Of a stretch of DNA of 64,000 bases, positions 34,480 through 45,566 are shown one piece after another (position 1 is the stretch's first letter; each line of letters opens with the position of its first letter). The translations under genes were made by a program, and so were the position numbers. The notes beneath the pieces were generated by a model that searched no databases, had not been told where the DNA came from, and was given only the letters and a program-made list of their open reading frames with translations. The stretch is taken from NCBI GenBank assembly GCA_016859345.1, contig CM029119.1, positions 11,927,896 through 11,991,895 on the forward strand, written 5' to 3'. The stretch comes from Istiophorus platypterus. Taxonomy: Eukaryota > Chordata > Actinopteri > Istiophoriformes > Istiophoridae.

Positions 34480-35340
34480 TTAAAGAGTCCTGCACTGACC
34501 TTGGGAGGCAAGCACTGCTGCTACATTCTTAAATGTATGCACCATTAGTGAATATTCATATAAAAGCCTCTAGAAAAAAAAACTGAAAAAATACACAGCT
34601 CATTCATTTGCCTGGTCCCTGCCCATGCATGATATAAAAATGTCAGGCTTTGATTGGAGGAATGATATATAGACTGACCTAACAAAGGATCAAGTGCCCA
34701 GTAAGACAGACAGCTAATAGATAGAGAAGCAAGAGAAGCCTCATTTAGAGAGGAAGAGCTGTTTGTGCTGCCAATATGACAAAGGGGAAGTAGACAACCA
34801 TTGATCCATGCTCACGGATGACAGCTTAAAAATTCAGCAATAATCATGACAAATGAGGAGAGGCACCACAGCCAGAAAATTATCAATAATCGGCGGCTTA
34901 GAAGAAATGCCAAGGTCAGAGAGAAAAGGCTACTGAAGTTCTCTTTGTATGTGGACACTGCCAGGTGATATATTGGTAAAGATAGGAGTTGCAGCCTCTA
35001 AAGTGAGGTAGAAGTTATTAATTAAGTTTTGTATCCCAGTGGGACTTGAACGTCCCTGAGTATGGATTCCTTGCCAGAGCTCGCTGAATGCCAAGGGCAA
35101 AGAGACCATTATGTAACAGGCAGTTTCTGGTTGCTTTGATCCCTCACAGGGGAGCTGTTGGGTGGATTTGCTGTATCAATAACGCAATCCCTTTTCAAAG
35201 GAAACCTGAAGAAGGCTGCGGCATTAGCAGCATTACATTTCATGACAGGTCAGTGCTGATGTGGGCTCAACCAGGAGGGATTTACCTATTCATTCATCCA
35301 AACATTTTTTTGAATTGCCATTCTCGGTCAGGGTCATAGT
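34480..35340. promoter_or_regulatory. CNE-like islands (three)
   Basis: 34480-34690 contains GCATGATATAAAAATG and TTTGATTGGAGG. 34780-34960 contains CAGCAATAATCATGAC and AATTATCAATAATCGG. 35050-35340 contains TATCAATAACGCAATCCC. They are separated by short AT-rich spacers. An 83-codon frame at 35088-35339 has no recognisable content. Confidence 0.36.
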
Positions 35341-35587
35341 GACAAGCAAAGCAGCCCACTGAGCAGCATTTGTTTTTCCAGCAACAGGACCCTTAAGCAC
35401 TCTCAGGTCAACTAGTAGCTGTAGTAGCTCCAGTGTGCGAGGTCTGACCTCGAGATAAAAGAAGAGGACAGGACACATCCTTACTTGGTGCCCAAACTTC
35501 TTTAACTCCTAAGAGCAATGGCTTGATGCTGAAGTCTGTCCGAATCGCTGAACTAAAAACTCTAGCCCATGGAATACCAGCCACCCA

Positions 35588-35990
35588 ATGGAAGCAACTT
35601 CGACAGTTCTGTTGTTATTGTTTGTCTCAATCTCCCTGTGTCTATATTTTTCTTCAGGTAAATTGACTGACAGAGCTTTGCGTTATAGTTTTTACCATTC
35701 TAACTCCTTTTTGCTGTCACCTGTAACAAATACTCCATTCTACCTGAACTCCTTCACCAGTGGCAACTGCTCCACACTCAGGAGACAGCTGGGTTTTCAG
35801 CTTTAGATGTGCATCAGCCTTCATTCTGATTTTACCGTTACCAAACCAAACACTCCATTGATTTTACACATCAAAGTCAGTTTGCAAGTCTTGAGGAGTA
35901 CTACTACATATGTGAGAAGAAGTTGTATCAAGCCTTTTTTGGCTCCAGTGGAAGCCTCATGAAATCTGATGAAAGTCCGATGGGTGTGAA
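35588..35990 (+). pseudogene. Possible immunoglobulin-superfamily relic (leader exon plus V-set-like remnant)
   Basis: An ATG at 35588 opens a leader-like segment rich in Leu/Val/Ile/Ser (codons 7-21) that ends TCTTCAG at 35657, directly before GTAAAT. This is a donor in phase 1, the usual phase after IgSF leader exons. An acceptor-like GGGTTTTCAG ends at 35800. The spliced frame then reads LDVHQPSF before a TGA at 35827-35829. Further on in that same frame comes EEYYYICEKKLYQAFFG (from 35893), which resembles the Y-x-C and FFG words of V/J-type domains. FTVTKPNTPLILHIK, resembling E-strand wording, lies in another frame (from 35831). The middle of a V domain and its first Cys are absent. Family membership is my inference; chance resemblance is possible. 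Confidence 0.25.
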
Positions 35991-37109
35991 GACTAAAATG
36001 TTTAAAATGAAAAGAATCGGGGGCTGTGGGGCTGTGGGGTGTGGAGAAGGTAATGAGTCTACCAGACCCCTGTAGCCCGCTCTTCATCTCTGGCGAAGGC
36101 TAGTGGTTTCAAGGCTACCAAACTTTGTAGGCGGCAGGTTTTGACAAGGAAGAATAATGCGTGGGATAAAAAAGATGTTATCTATGGATTTTCTGCACTG
36201 GTTTTATCCATGATGAGTCTAACAACATTATAGGAGAGCTAAGCTTAATGAGTAGAGTACACTCTTAACTTAATGCCAAGATAACCAACACGACTTCATG
36301 CTGCAAATTCATCCACCACAGCTGCCTGAGAACCCAGTGACGTCAGCCACGGAGAAGGACTCCCCAAATCGTCCCTTCTGTTCAGAAGGCTTTTACCTAG
36401 TATTTAGGACTTCGCTATTCAAACATCACACAACACTCCTATGGTCCTAAATACACACCCATTTCTTACCTAAATTTATTTTGTGATTAATCTGATTCTA
36501 GTAATTGATCAGATAATGTAACCATACTATTTTGGATGGCATTTCGAATTGATCATTTGTTTGATAAAATATGTACATACAGAGTGGAGAATAGAAGAGG
36601 ACAGTTTTATAATTGTGTCATATTCCTGTGATCGAGGCATCATTCTGGCTTTGGGACTTGATTTGTGGCCTCTGTGTGAAAAGTGGCATGTGGGCTATAA
36701 GAATGCACTCTTCAGGGTTGGTGCACTTTCTCTCATCTCTGGTCCAAACTAGCACACCGCTAACAACAACACAAGTTATTAATCCTTAGCTGGTGAAAAT
36801 GATCATGCGGCAAAGAGAAAAACCTTTGTGGAGGTGTGAAACAATTAAGCGTCCACAGCGGCTCATTTGTTGAAGTGTGTTTGGCATCCTTGCCAGGTAT
36901 ATAGAATGTTCACACAGAGTTGTAATTTTTTTAAATACTGTTTGCATCTTAATGTGATACGTCACTTCAAGAGGGATGATTATTCTGTCATATTATTGCT
37001 GCCCAGATGCTGCCCACACACTTCCTTTGCTTATGCTGTAAGGATAAAGCACAGTTCCTGTTTTTCTGGGACCATCTGTAAGAAAAAACCAGCCCAAGGT
37101 AAAAACGAT
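35991..37109. other. Unassigned stretch
   Basis: GGGGCTGTGGGGCTGTGGGG near 36020-36040 is a short tandem. A minus frame of 88 codons (35821-36087) overlaps the IgSF-like segment. No other feature. Confidence 0.42.
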
Positions 37110-37480
37110 GACTGCAACTTGGCAGATGATTAAACGAGCCCTCCGCAAAAGCCATTAATAATTCTCATATTTTGGAAACAGACCATACATACAGAATCTG
37201 TGGTATTTAATCTCCTCTCTCAGCGCATAAAAAAAAGGTCAGCTGGGAAGGAGAGACTTTTTTTCTTCCCCAGCCCAGAGTGATGGGCCTAGCTTTTCCA
37301 AGGCACCCCATTTGTCTGTCAGGGCTGTGAGCAGTGCCAGTGATTTAGTTTCCATCACATGAAGCTCATGTCCGGTTGATGATACTGCCAGGCGGGATAT
37401 GGGGAGAATTTGTCACCTGCAGCTTTGACAGGGAGATAATTGCTGATAGTTAGCAGAATAATAGGATATGAGCAGTACTA
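37110..37480. promoter_or_regulatory. CNE-like island
   Basis: GCAGATGATTAAACGAGCCC near 37121, GCCATTAATAATTC at about 37151-37164, CAGCGCATAAAA near 37221 and GAGATAATTGCTGATAG near 37433. Even composition over about 370 bases without a frame. Confidence 0.42.
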
Positions 37481-38919
37481 GCCACACAGGGTTTAGGAAA
37501 TATTTGTCGCTCACACTTTAGAACACATTTTACCCACATCATTTCAGTATTGACTGTTTACACAGAGATAATTTACCTAATCAGTGTGAAACACCTGACA
37601 CATCAACTATGGATGCAAGATTTTTCCATTATGCTGCTGAAACATTAGTTATCACATTAACTCTTTAAGCAGATTTTGCAGGAATTGTCAATACGTACAC
37701 TGGTGAGCCAGCAGGCTCGGTTTAGCTTTGTGTCGTTTGCTTCAGTGGTGAAAAAATGAATCATCCAGATGAAAAATGTGTTACGAGTGTCTGTATTTTC
37801 TGTATGTTCTCATGCTTCAGTAACGTGAACATAAGAACATACAGTACATCCCAATTTCTCCCCCATGCAACATGTCATCTATAGTTGGGCACAGGGTGCG
37901 TTTTATAAAAAGTACAAAAAGTAAGACAAATTCAGTGAGGTAAGTGATAAATAAATAAATAAATAAATAAACACAGATAAAAGGAGCGCCTGTGCCACAA
38001 CCTAACAAGTGGGCAATGATCATAATGTATTTCTTTCTGATAGTCCTACAGTCCTACATGTAGCAGTTAAATCACAATGAACACATTTGTATGCCGTGCA
38101 TGACATTCTTTTATCTGCCTGTGTGTCATCCATAGAGTCAGGCAAGAACCCTCTGGCCCATCAGCAGGTCTGACACAGCCTCAACACTTCTGCCAAGCTG
38201 CATCCACAAACAACAACTCTGCCTGTGGCTACAAACAAGGCAAGACACTTCAGAGCACAAAACACAACTCACCAGGAGTTTCAGTTTAAGTCAAAGGTTA
38301 TTTTTCCCTCATTATTTCTTGGTTAATCCGCGACTAGTGCCAGATATAACCACTAAAATGCAGCAGTCAGTGAACATGATGCACACTGTTTTTCTTTTTG
38401 GTGATTTGGCTGGTCTAGGTCTCATTGACAGGATTTTCAGAATCCCCAAATTCCCAGAGTATAGCTGGTCTGTGAGTTCATCTGGGGTCTTTTAATATTC
38501 TGTCTTAAGGCTAATTTGGACATCTTTAAAACCATTCAGTGAGTTAGTTGGAATGAGAAAGCCAAAGTTGAGCTTTTTTTGTGAAGTTGTACTATTGCCC
38601 TAAGTGCTTCTTGATTTCCCTTTCTAATGGTATTGGCACCACATTGGGAGGATAAATGTTGTGTGTTTAACATTCTTTTCAAATATAAGACAATGAAGAT
38701 CTTTGTTGAAACTTAATTTGACCCAAATGTTGGCTAGATGAGTGACTTACAACTGAGACAGGTCACATTAGACAGCCGCAGTAGATGGAACAGCAAAAGG
38801 AGCAGAGCAGACAAGGGAAATGTGCCAGAAAACTCAGCTGTGGGGGTTAGGGAATAATCTCTCTATAATAGCCAGTGTTGGGTCAGAGAGCACTCCCGGA
38901 CCCCCTTGCTGTCCTCCGG
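37481..38919. other. Unassigned stretch with an (ATAA)n tract
   Basis: About six ATAA units at 37947-37970. 38110-38280 is rich in CA-containing words but is not a simple repeat. No credible frame or repeat family. Confidence 0.45.
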
Positions 38920-39075
38920 TGTGTTAACTAATGCTCAACAAAATGTTGCGTGAATTTGGGTCTGGCATAGCCACAGAATGGCATCCAAATTCTCAGCAGC
39001 TCTGCGACCTGGCTGAACCTCCACCTACCACCCCTCGGTTGGGGGCGAGTGGGGGGGGTTACTGAAGAAGTCCTC
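38920..39075. promoter_or_regulatory. Possible CNE-like island
   Basis: Balanced, with GACCTGGCTGAACCTCC and a G-run near 39051-39058 at its right edge. Short and weakly supported. Confidence 0.22.
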
Positions 39076-39250
39076 CGAGCCAGCAAGAGTCTGATTTAGA
39101 CAGATTTACCAGTAAAAAATACAACTTTGAAATGAAATACAAATTATCTCTGTTGGGAGTGCTGTGAAATATTTATTGCTGTTGTTTCAGTTGGTGTGGT
39201 TTTATGTGCCATTTGTGTATTGGATAGTTAATGGTGTGTATTTTCCGCCG

Positions 39251-39278
39251 TTTTTTTTTTTTTTTTTTTTTTTTTTTT
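39251..39278. repeat. Poly-T run (28 bases)
   Basis: The longest homopolymer in the window, preceded by TTTTCCGCCG. No adjacent retroelement body recognised. Confidence 0.95.
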
Positions 39279-39369
39279 CCAAGGACACATGAAAGGATAA
39301 ATCTTTTTACCATGAAAAAATGAAATTCTTATTGCTTTCCAAGAGCATCTTGATGCACGGATACTTCAG

Positions 39370-39975
39370 TCTCTCATGGGCTCGAGGGCCATGGACATCA
39401 AGCCTTTTTAAAACAATAATGTAGCTCATAGTCTCCAAATGAGAAGTGCTTGCAAGGCATGTAGGTCCCACCCAGTAACAAGGTTTATCCCAATGACCTG
39501 CCTCATTCTAACTAGGCCTAATGAAGGGGGGAGCTTTAAGAAGTCTCCAGCATGCAACCAGGCATTACCGATTAGGTCACTGGAACGGCCGCTGGGCTGA
39601 GCATGATAGATGACTGGTGGAATGAGTTTCTGCCTGGCGGTATTGTGAAATCTTTTCATTGTCACTGACGGGCCCTATGAAGGGGACTGATAAATGAGGG
39701 AGCAAGTGTCAGAAACACCCTTCTTTGACCTGCTTCAGCTTTAATATCTCCCCCAGCTACAGAGCAGAAAGTATTGACAAAAGCAAAAAATTTAAAAAAT
39801 AACCACGGTCGGTGCGAGCCAGGCGTAGCAAGGTGGGGATGATTAAGGCAACCAACTGCTGGACTAGCCCAGGGTTGGTTGCTGTAAACACCAGTCGAGG
39901 CCAGTGCCCATGCTGGGAAGAGGGAGCCACTTTTTATGGGAAACGGGTGTTACTTCAGTGACACAGTGCTGTGAT
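39370..39975. promoter_or_regulatory. CNE-like islands (two)
   Basis: 39420-39720 has even composition with CATTACCGATTAGG and GGAACGGCCGCTGGGC. 39800-39975 contains an imperfect hairpin: GCAACCAAC (39848-39856) pairs with GTTGGTTGC (39874-39882), with a further CTGG/CCAG inside. A 79-codon minus frame has no recognisable content. Confidence 0.4.
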
Positions 39976-40109
39976 GAATGTGTTGCCTCCATCTGGTTCC
40001 AGCACATGTAATAAATATCTGGACTCATGTTTGACCTCTCTCACTTAGCAGACACATCTTTCACATTGGGAACATCCAAGAGGGAGTCATGATTATGGGT
40101 GTGTGCAAG

Positions 40110-40500
40110 GGAGGTTGTAGGAGAAGAATTTTTTCAATATCTTGAGGTAGCAGTGCAGTAAAAACAAGTGTACAATGAAATTAAGTCAGCCATAGAATAA
40201 TTTATTTAGTAAAGTAGTTATTTAGTTTATAAAATATCAGAGGATAGTTAATAATGTCTATTGCAAGTTCCTAGAGCCCCACCTGGCATTTACAAATTCC
40301 TTTTTTTGTCCAAACAACAGTCTAAAATCCAAAAATATTAAATTTAGCACCACATATCCTCATTTTTGATGGACCGGAAATATAGAGTATTTATTTTTGA
40401 TTGATCATCTTGATCATCAAAATTCACTGTTGATTAATTTTCCGTCAGTCCACCAAGGGATCCGTTGACTGATTGTTTCAGCGCGACCCTCAACAGATTA
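40110..40500 (+). repeat. AATCGATTA-type interspersed repeat, long copy
   Basis: TTCCTAGAGCCCCACCTGGC, TTTTTTTGTCCAAACAACAG, TCTAAAATCCAAAAATATTA and TGTTGATTAATTTTCCGTCA, GACTGATTGTTTCAGCGCG follow the family order through to the terminal 'GTTTCAGC'. TGATTAAT at 40431-40438 belongs to the repeat, not to an enhancer. Confidence 0.65.
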
Positions 40501-40999
40501 GTATGTATGAAGCAAACACAGGGAGAGAAATGATCAAAGTAAAAGATGCACACAAACGCAGCTTTACTTTTATTCCCCCCCTTCCTGCAGCTTTGTGGTC
40601 TGACCTTGCAGCTTCTGTGCCCCATCCATCTTGGGCTGTTTAGCCATTTCACTGGATACATACTGCGCAGATTAACACAATTCATCACCACAATCATCCT
40701 CAATTCATCACCCTTCCCAATGAATGTTTTGACATCTAGTTAATTTTCTGCTGATGATTTATCAAATTATAATTACCATACTCTGAAGGAGTCATTCATT
40801 ATGTTGATACATGATAATGATGCCAAAGTGGATTGAATTTTAAGTAAGTTCTCTGTGATTATAACATATGCATTATTGTGAGTAATGCCATACACTTTGA
40901 TCCCCTCCAGCAGTAGAAAGACTGGGGATGTTGTGACAGTCAATGTAGAAACAGGCAGACTGTTAATTCAGTTTTTCACAACGGATTGTTGAGAGACAA
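40501..40999. other. Unassigned stretch
   Basis: Frames of 89 codons (minus) and 65 (plus) overlap each other and the repeat edge; neither is credible. Confidence 0.5.
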
Positions 41000-41180
41000 C
41001 ATACAGTGCAGAAAAAGTTCACTGAGATTCAAGACTCTGACTTAAGCGGCTTCGTAATTAAAGGGTGCACTAATTCAGTCAGGGTTTCAGTTACGCTCCT
41101 GGGGAGCAAAGACATTGTTAATGGCTTCAGGTTTAGCTGTGGTGCTCAGATACTTTATTAAAACTTCACTTTTTCATTTA
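41000..41180. promoter_or_regulatory. CNE-like island
   Basis: GGCTTCGTAATTAAAGGG near 41047 and GACATTGTTAATGGC near 41111 are homeodomain/SOX-like words in a balanced segment. Confidence 0.33.
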
Positions 41181-41314
41181 GTCCTTACTACTCTGGCTCA
41201 AAACAATCAATATTGAGACTAGTCAGCTATGCATACCACAAGATAGTTCATGTATTGTTTATTTTTTTGGCATTATTTGATTAAAATGCTCATAGGGCAG
41301 TCTGTCACTTATTT

Positions 41315-41595
41315 TTTTTTTTGGATTATTTTATTAGTTGTTTCAGTCAATAAAAAGTTAGAAAGTGGTGAAACTTGACCATCACACGTTCTTCACAAGT
41401 CCAATATAATATCTCTAAATATTATATTTGTTTGACACAAACTTCCAATCCCATATGTGCTCAGTTCATTAAGATAAAGGGGAGAAAAAGAGGCAAATCT
41501 TCACATCTGAGAAGCTGGAATCTGCAAATGTACTGTACTTTTGCTTCATAAATGACGTCATCAATTAATCGACAAATTATTTCAGCGCTTGTTGT
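41315..41595 (+). repeat. AATCGATTA-type interspersed repeat
   Basis: GTTTCAGTCAATAAAAAG, AGTGGTGAAACTTGACCATC, AAAGAGGCAAATCTTCACAT, CTGAGAAGCTGGAATCTGCA, TTTTGCTTCATAAATGACGT, CATCAATTAATCGACAAATT, ATTTCAGCGC are in family order; the best-preserved copy here. Confidence 0.7.
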
Positions 41596-41599
41596 CCGG

Positions 41600-41920
41600 T
41601 AATGGTAATACCGATGTTGTAAAACTTTAATGTATGATCCAGACGCATTCTATCACTACACCTTCCCACTGATAGTTTGTGTGTAGTAATCAGACTGGAC
41701 TTTGCACCTCTTGCTTTACTGGCTAATTGGAGGCAGTCAGAATGAATTAATTTTGTGTGCTGTGTTTGGTATGCAGGAGGCATGAATCTATTGTTTTGTC
41801 CAGGATGACTGTGTGTCATCATGCAGGGTATGCTGTTAGGCAATTAATTAATACAGCGTTCATAGAGCATTATAAGGTCAAGTGGCCGTTCCCCATTCAG
41901 TTGTTCTATGTCAGCTTATT
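41600..41920. promoter_or_regulatory. CNE-like island
   Basis: AATTAATTAAT at 41842-41852, GGCTAATTGGAGGC near 41720 and GAATGAATTAATTTTG near 41740. A minus frame of 88 codons has no recognisable domain. Confidence 0.38.
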
Positions 41921-42779
41921 GTTTCAGTCCTGATAGTGATGATGGCCATCAATGAGTCTGATGTTTGTGTCATGGATCTAAATAAACTGATATGATATGG
42001 ATAGTGTTATTGATAGGGTAAATATATGAACCATATGCCCTCAATACCTTCTTTTACATAGTTGAGTGAATGGTCATCATTAGAAATAATGGCTGCATTT
42101 ACACCATGTCAGAAAAAAATTGCAAGAATACGGAAAACATCCTATTTTTACAGCATGGGAGATTGTTACCCCTGCTGCAAGCGAGGACATTTAGCCTTCA
42201 ATTGAATTTTGCTTTTGTGGTATTACATGTTTGTAGCAATAATTAATGAGTTCAACCAGGCAAAATATAAAGGCTGTATAGCATCTTTGTAAATTGCAGC
42301 ATCAGTGTATTAATTTGTCAACTTTTTAGACACATCTGTACTTGTTTTCATCAACAGGGAGGCATTGCAGACTTCACAAATTCTTCTTTTCTTCCTTTCA
42401 TTACAACTAGAAGTTGAATGTATGTAAATGTTTTTCCCACCCTTGTTCTCCCGTTTAAGGTTGGAATGACCCATATGAACGCGGTATAAGCAATAAGGTT
42501 GACAGAGGCTCATACCAATCTTACTGAATCCAGTGGTTTTCCTGTGCATTGTCTTTCCTTTTGGATTTTTGTCTTCACAGACACCCACTTAACAAGAAAC
42601 CTGTTTAGGTGTCCACCCTCACGATTCTCTTATATTTCACTAGTGACCATTTTGTAAGGTTAAGTGCTCAATTTGAGCTATTTTGTGTCACTTTGAAATA
42701 AACCAGCACATATTATGGTGATCTTTTATTTGTAGCTCACTAACCTCTCACCTCCACCTTTCTCTGCATCCTCTTCCCT
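41921..42779. other. Unassigned AT-rich stretch
   Basis: A 92-codon minus frame at 42310-42588 without signature. Pyrimidine-rich towards 42745-42795. Confidence 0.45.
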
Positions 42780-43180
42780 CTCTTCCCATACTTGGCCTGG
42801 CCCCAAAGAAATGCATGGCGAGCACTCACTCCAGGCTTGTCAGCCCCAATCTGCAGTCATTTGGTGTGAAATGTGTGCCTTCGTCCAGGGCTCTCAAGGT
42901 CAGGGCCTGGTAATTGATGTTGCTTATTCATCTGTTTCCTGTGTCTTTTCTCCCTCCTTACACCGTGCCCTTTGTTTGGATAAATTGTTTGAAGATTTAC
43001 TGTAGTTCTTAAAGGCCCTGAGAGGTGTCCCCCTGCTGCCCAGACTCAATGTCCCTGCCACACTGGAGGCCCAGTGCTGATGACACACCGCTGGTCTTGG
43101 ACAAAGGGCTGTTTTTCTAAACCAAGATGGAGGGGGCATCTCCCTGCATAACAATTGAGGCAAGACTTGAATTACTCAGT
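42780..43180. promoter_or_regulatory. CNE-like island
   Basis: Even composition over 400 bases with CCTGGTAATTGATGTTGC near 42907 and GCATAACAATTGAGGC near 43146. Frames of 64 (plus) and 79 (minus) codons overlap without recognisable content. Confidence 0.36.
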
Positions 43181-43539
43181 CTATAGTCAGTCTGGTGGGC
43201 TCTAAGTCAAACATAAAATGGTTGGTAAAAGAAAGAAAAAAAGACAATTGATTTTTGTATGCTTTACATGATGAGTTTTTTTCTCTCTTTCTGAGTTCCA
43301 GTAATCAAAACATAATGTACCTGAAGGATATAGTGGGGAATGTATTTAGAAATATGACAAGTGCTACATCCAGTCCAAGATTGTATGCATATCAAAATTT
43401 CCTTCTCCTAAATCTCTTAAATTGCCTTTTCTCTGGCAGGAAATCCTGGAAGCATTACAAATCTTACAAATCAGAATTCCCAGCAGCTACGAACATCTCC
43501 AAACCTAAGAGAAAGAAAACTTTGAACATGGGCTGAAGT
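43181..43539 (+). other. Unassigned; weak exon-like segment
   Basis: CCTTTTCTCTGGCAG ends at 43439 and looks like an acceptor. The following frame stays open for about 22 codons (EILEALQILQIRIPSSYEH) before a stop near 43507; another frame runs to about 43536. No donor partner or family is seen, so I do not call a gene. Confidence 0.12.
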
Positions 43540-43900
43540 GAATCTCCCGCAAGCACATGAAGTGTCTGTTTCACCATTTCCCGTGCCTCCGAAGCACTAT
43601 GCTCCCTTGATGGCTGTCACCCAAGGTGCAGATAAACAATGGGCTCATTTGAAAACAAAGAGATGATTATGGGGGTACGTTTAATCCCAGCTTGACATGT
43701 CAGCGGGCTGCATGGGCGACAGCTTTCAAGACAGGCTTTGAAGTGGCAATCTTTTCAGATTCTTGGCTCATTACACAATAAAGAACTCTTTACATGTAAC
43801 TGAAGTGGGCTGGGAAATGATGGTTAATGATGTTTATGGGCTCCTTGACTTGCAAGTGAATTTACAAGAGTGGCCGTCATGTGGCTAGTTGGCTTGAATA
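43540..43900. promoter_or_regulatory. CNE-like island
   Basis: CAGATAAACAATGGGC near 43630 combines FOX and SOX words. CATTACACAATAAAGAAC near 43770 and GATGGTTAATGATG near 43819 follow. Even composition, no frame. Confidence 0.4.
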
Positions 43901-44269
43901 GCTGGTTTCTTTTTGAATAATAGTGGTAAGGCAACAGGAAATGTCTCAGTCACTTAGGAAGTTTTATCTGTTTTATATTAATCCACCAAACCATAATTGG
44001 TGCTACAGTTATCACTGAAAGGAAACAACATAGAATAAAACTAGTTCAGAGGAAAGACAGAAACAAGCCAGAAAATCTGCGTCAACCATATGCACAGGTT
44101 CCAGAGAAAAATAAAACATTTCCAATTGTTTATTAAAAGGCAATGATGGAAAAGTAAGTAAATTATATTGTTAATTATATTGTTAAAATATGGATAAGAT
44201 TAAAAATTCCTGTCAAACACAATTTTCTGTCTTGCATAACATTTGCTTGGAGTTGAGTCATAGAAAAAC
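43901..44269. other. AT-rich stretch
   Basis: AATTATATTGTT is repeated twice in tandem at about 44161-44184. Otherwise nothing recognised. Confidence 0.5.
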
Positions 44270-44730
44270 TCCACTTTTTTTTTCCACGTGTCAAACTTCT
44301 ATAACGGCTTCCCACTGGCCGCGAGTTGAGCACTTCTCTCCTTTAGCATACCAAACAATAGTCCTAATCTCCTTGATCATGCTCTGTGAACAAGTGGGGA
44401 GGAATGTGAGTGACATGCCCACAGTAAACATAGGAAATGCACCTGTGAGGACAATGTGTTGTGGGGGAACAAAAAATGCACACAAGGCAGCTGGAAACCT
44501 TTTAATTAGTGCTAATTACCTTAGCAGAGGAACGTTAGGAGGCTTGAAAGGATTTGTGTCAGCGCGTGAGAGATCAAAGATTGACGCAGTCACGTTTTGT
44601 TCTGCTGAGTCAAAAACTACTAAGGAGGGTTATAATGGGACCCAAGAGAATGACAGACCAGGTGGTGATGTGTTTAATCCTCACTCATGCCCAATTTCAC
44701 TTAAACAATCAGATGGTTCAATTTTCAATT
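44270..44730. promoter_or_regulatory. CNE-like island inside the longest ORF
   Basis: TTAATTAG at 44512-44519 followed by GCTAATTACC at 44521-44530 is a paired homeodomain motif. GCACACAAGGCAGCTGG precedes it. A 198-codon plus frame (44190-44786) covers the segment but has no recognisable domain, signal peptide or splice context, and a 64-codon frame lies opposite. I favour noncoding. Confidence 0.38.
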
Positions 44731-45129
44731 GTTTTTTTCCGAGAATCAACTTTCATATTAATGGAATATCTGTAATAAGACTTTAGGATGAGGGATGAAC
44801 TTGTCTAAGACAATTCAAACCACTCAACCGAGAACTAAATTAAATGATCTAAAAGCAGAAAAAATTCACTTTAAGACGTACATTTAAAGATGATAGCTGG
44901 TATTTCTGTGTTCATTATCCAGGGATAAAATGATTAAATACCTCTATGATGTCAGGTAAGCCTGTCAGCCAGCAAGTTTCATTTTTATGATTGTATAAGC
45001 CAGAGGGTCAGCAAGCTTTTCAGTCACAACCCATCAACCCAGCCCGTGTGATGGTATCTGCAAGTTTTTCTGGAGGTGGGTCAAATCTAGCTTAAAAGTC
45101 GGTCCCCTTCACATCCAATTCACCGTCAC
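44731..45129. other. Unassigned stretch
   Basis: AT-rich, no credible frame or element. Confidence 0.5.
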
Positions 45130-45330
45130 ATTCTTACCTACAGGCAACCTCTGCTGAGCCCCGGTCATTAATCAAAGCGGAGTGCTGTCCTGACCTCAGC
45201 CCCTTCCCTTTGAAGTGCTCTGTCCTCTGCAGCATGAGGAAATCATTTGCTGCCTGATTCAATGAGCCATCAGTTGAGCCAGCAGACCTAATGACATGTG
45301 AGAATATTAACCTCCTACCACCAAGAGTGC
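45130..45330. promoter_or_regulatory. CNE-like island
   Basis: TCATTAATCA at 45165-45174 in a GC-richer segment, followed by CTGATTCAATGAGCC and GACCTAATGACATG. Confidence 0.38.
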
Positions 45331-45566
45331 TGCTGCTTGGGAAGCAGTCTATTATTCATCCAAGGTTTTACTCAAACCTTTTTTCACAGACCTGTCTCTC
45401 TGTTAAACCCTCCTATAAAAACTGTAACCATGAAGGCATCAGTTCGGGTATTAATCAAGTTCACGTCGTAAGGATTTGATGTTACATTTTGGGAATTTTA
45501 AAAATGGTCCTAGGTTTAGTTTTTTCAAACGAAGTTATTTTGGCAAGGCGCACATACTACAGTGCC

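Noticed and set aside
40142..40160. let-7-like TGAGGTAGCAG and miR-124-like TTAAGGCAC (49797-49805)
   Set aside because: Only the seed matches and no precursor hairpin surrounds either; the first lies in a repeat.
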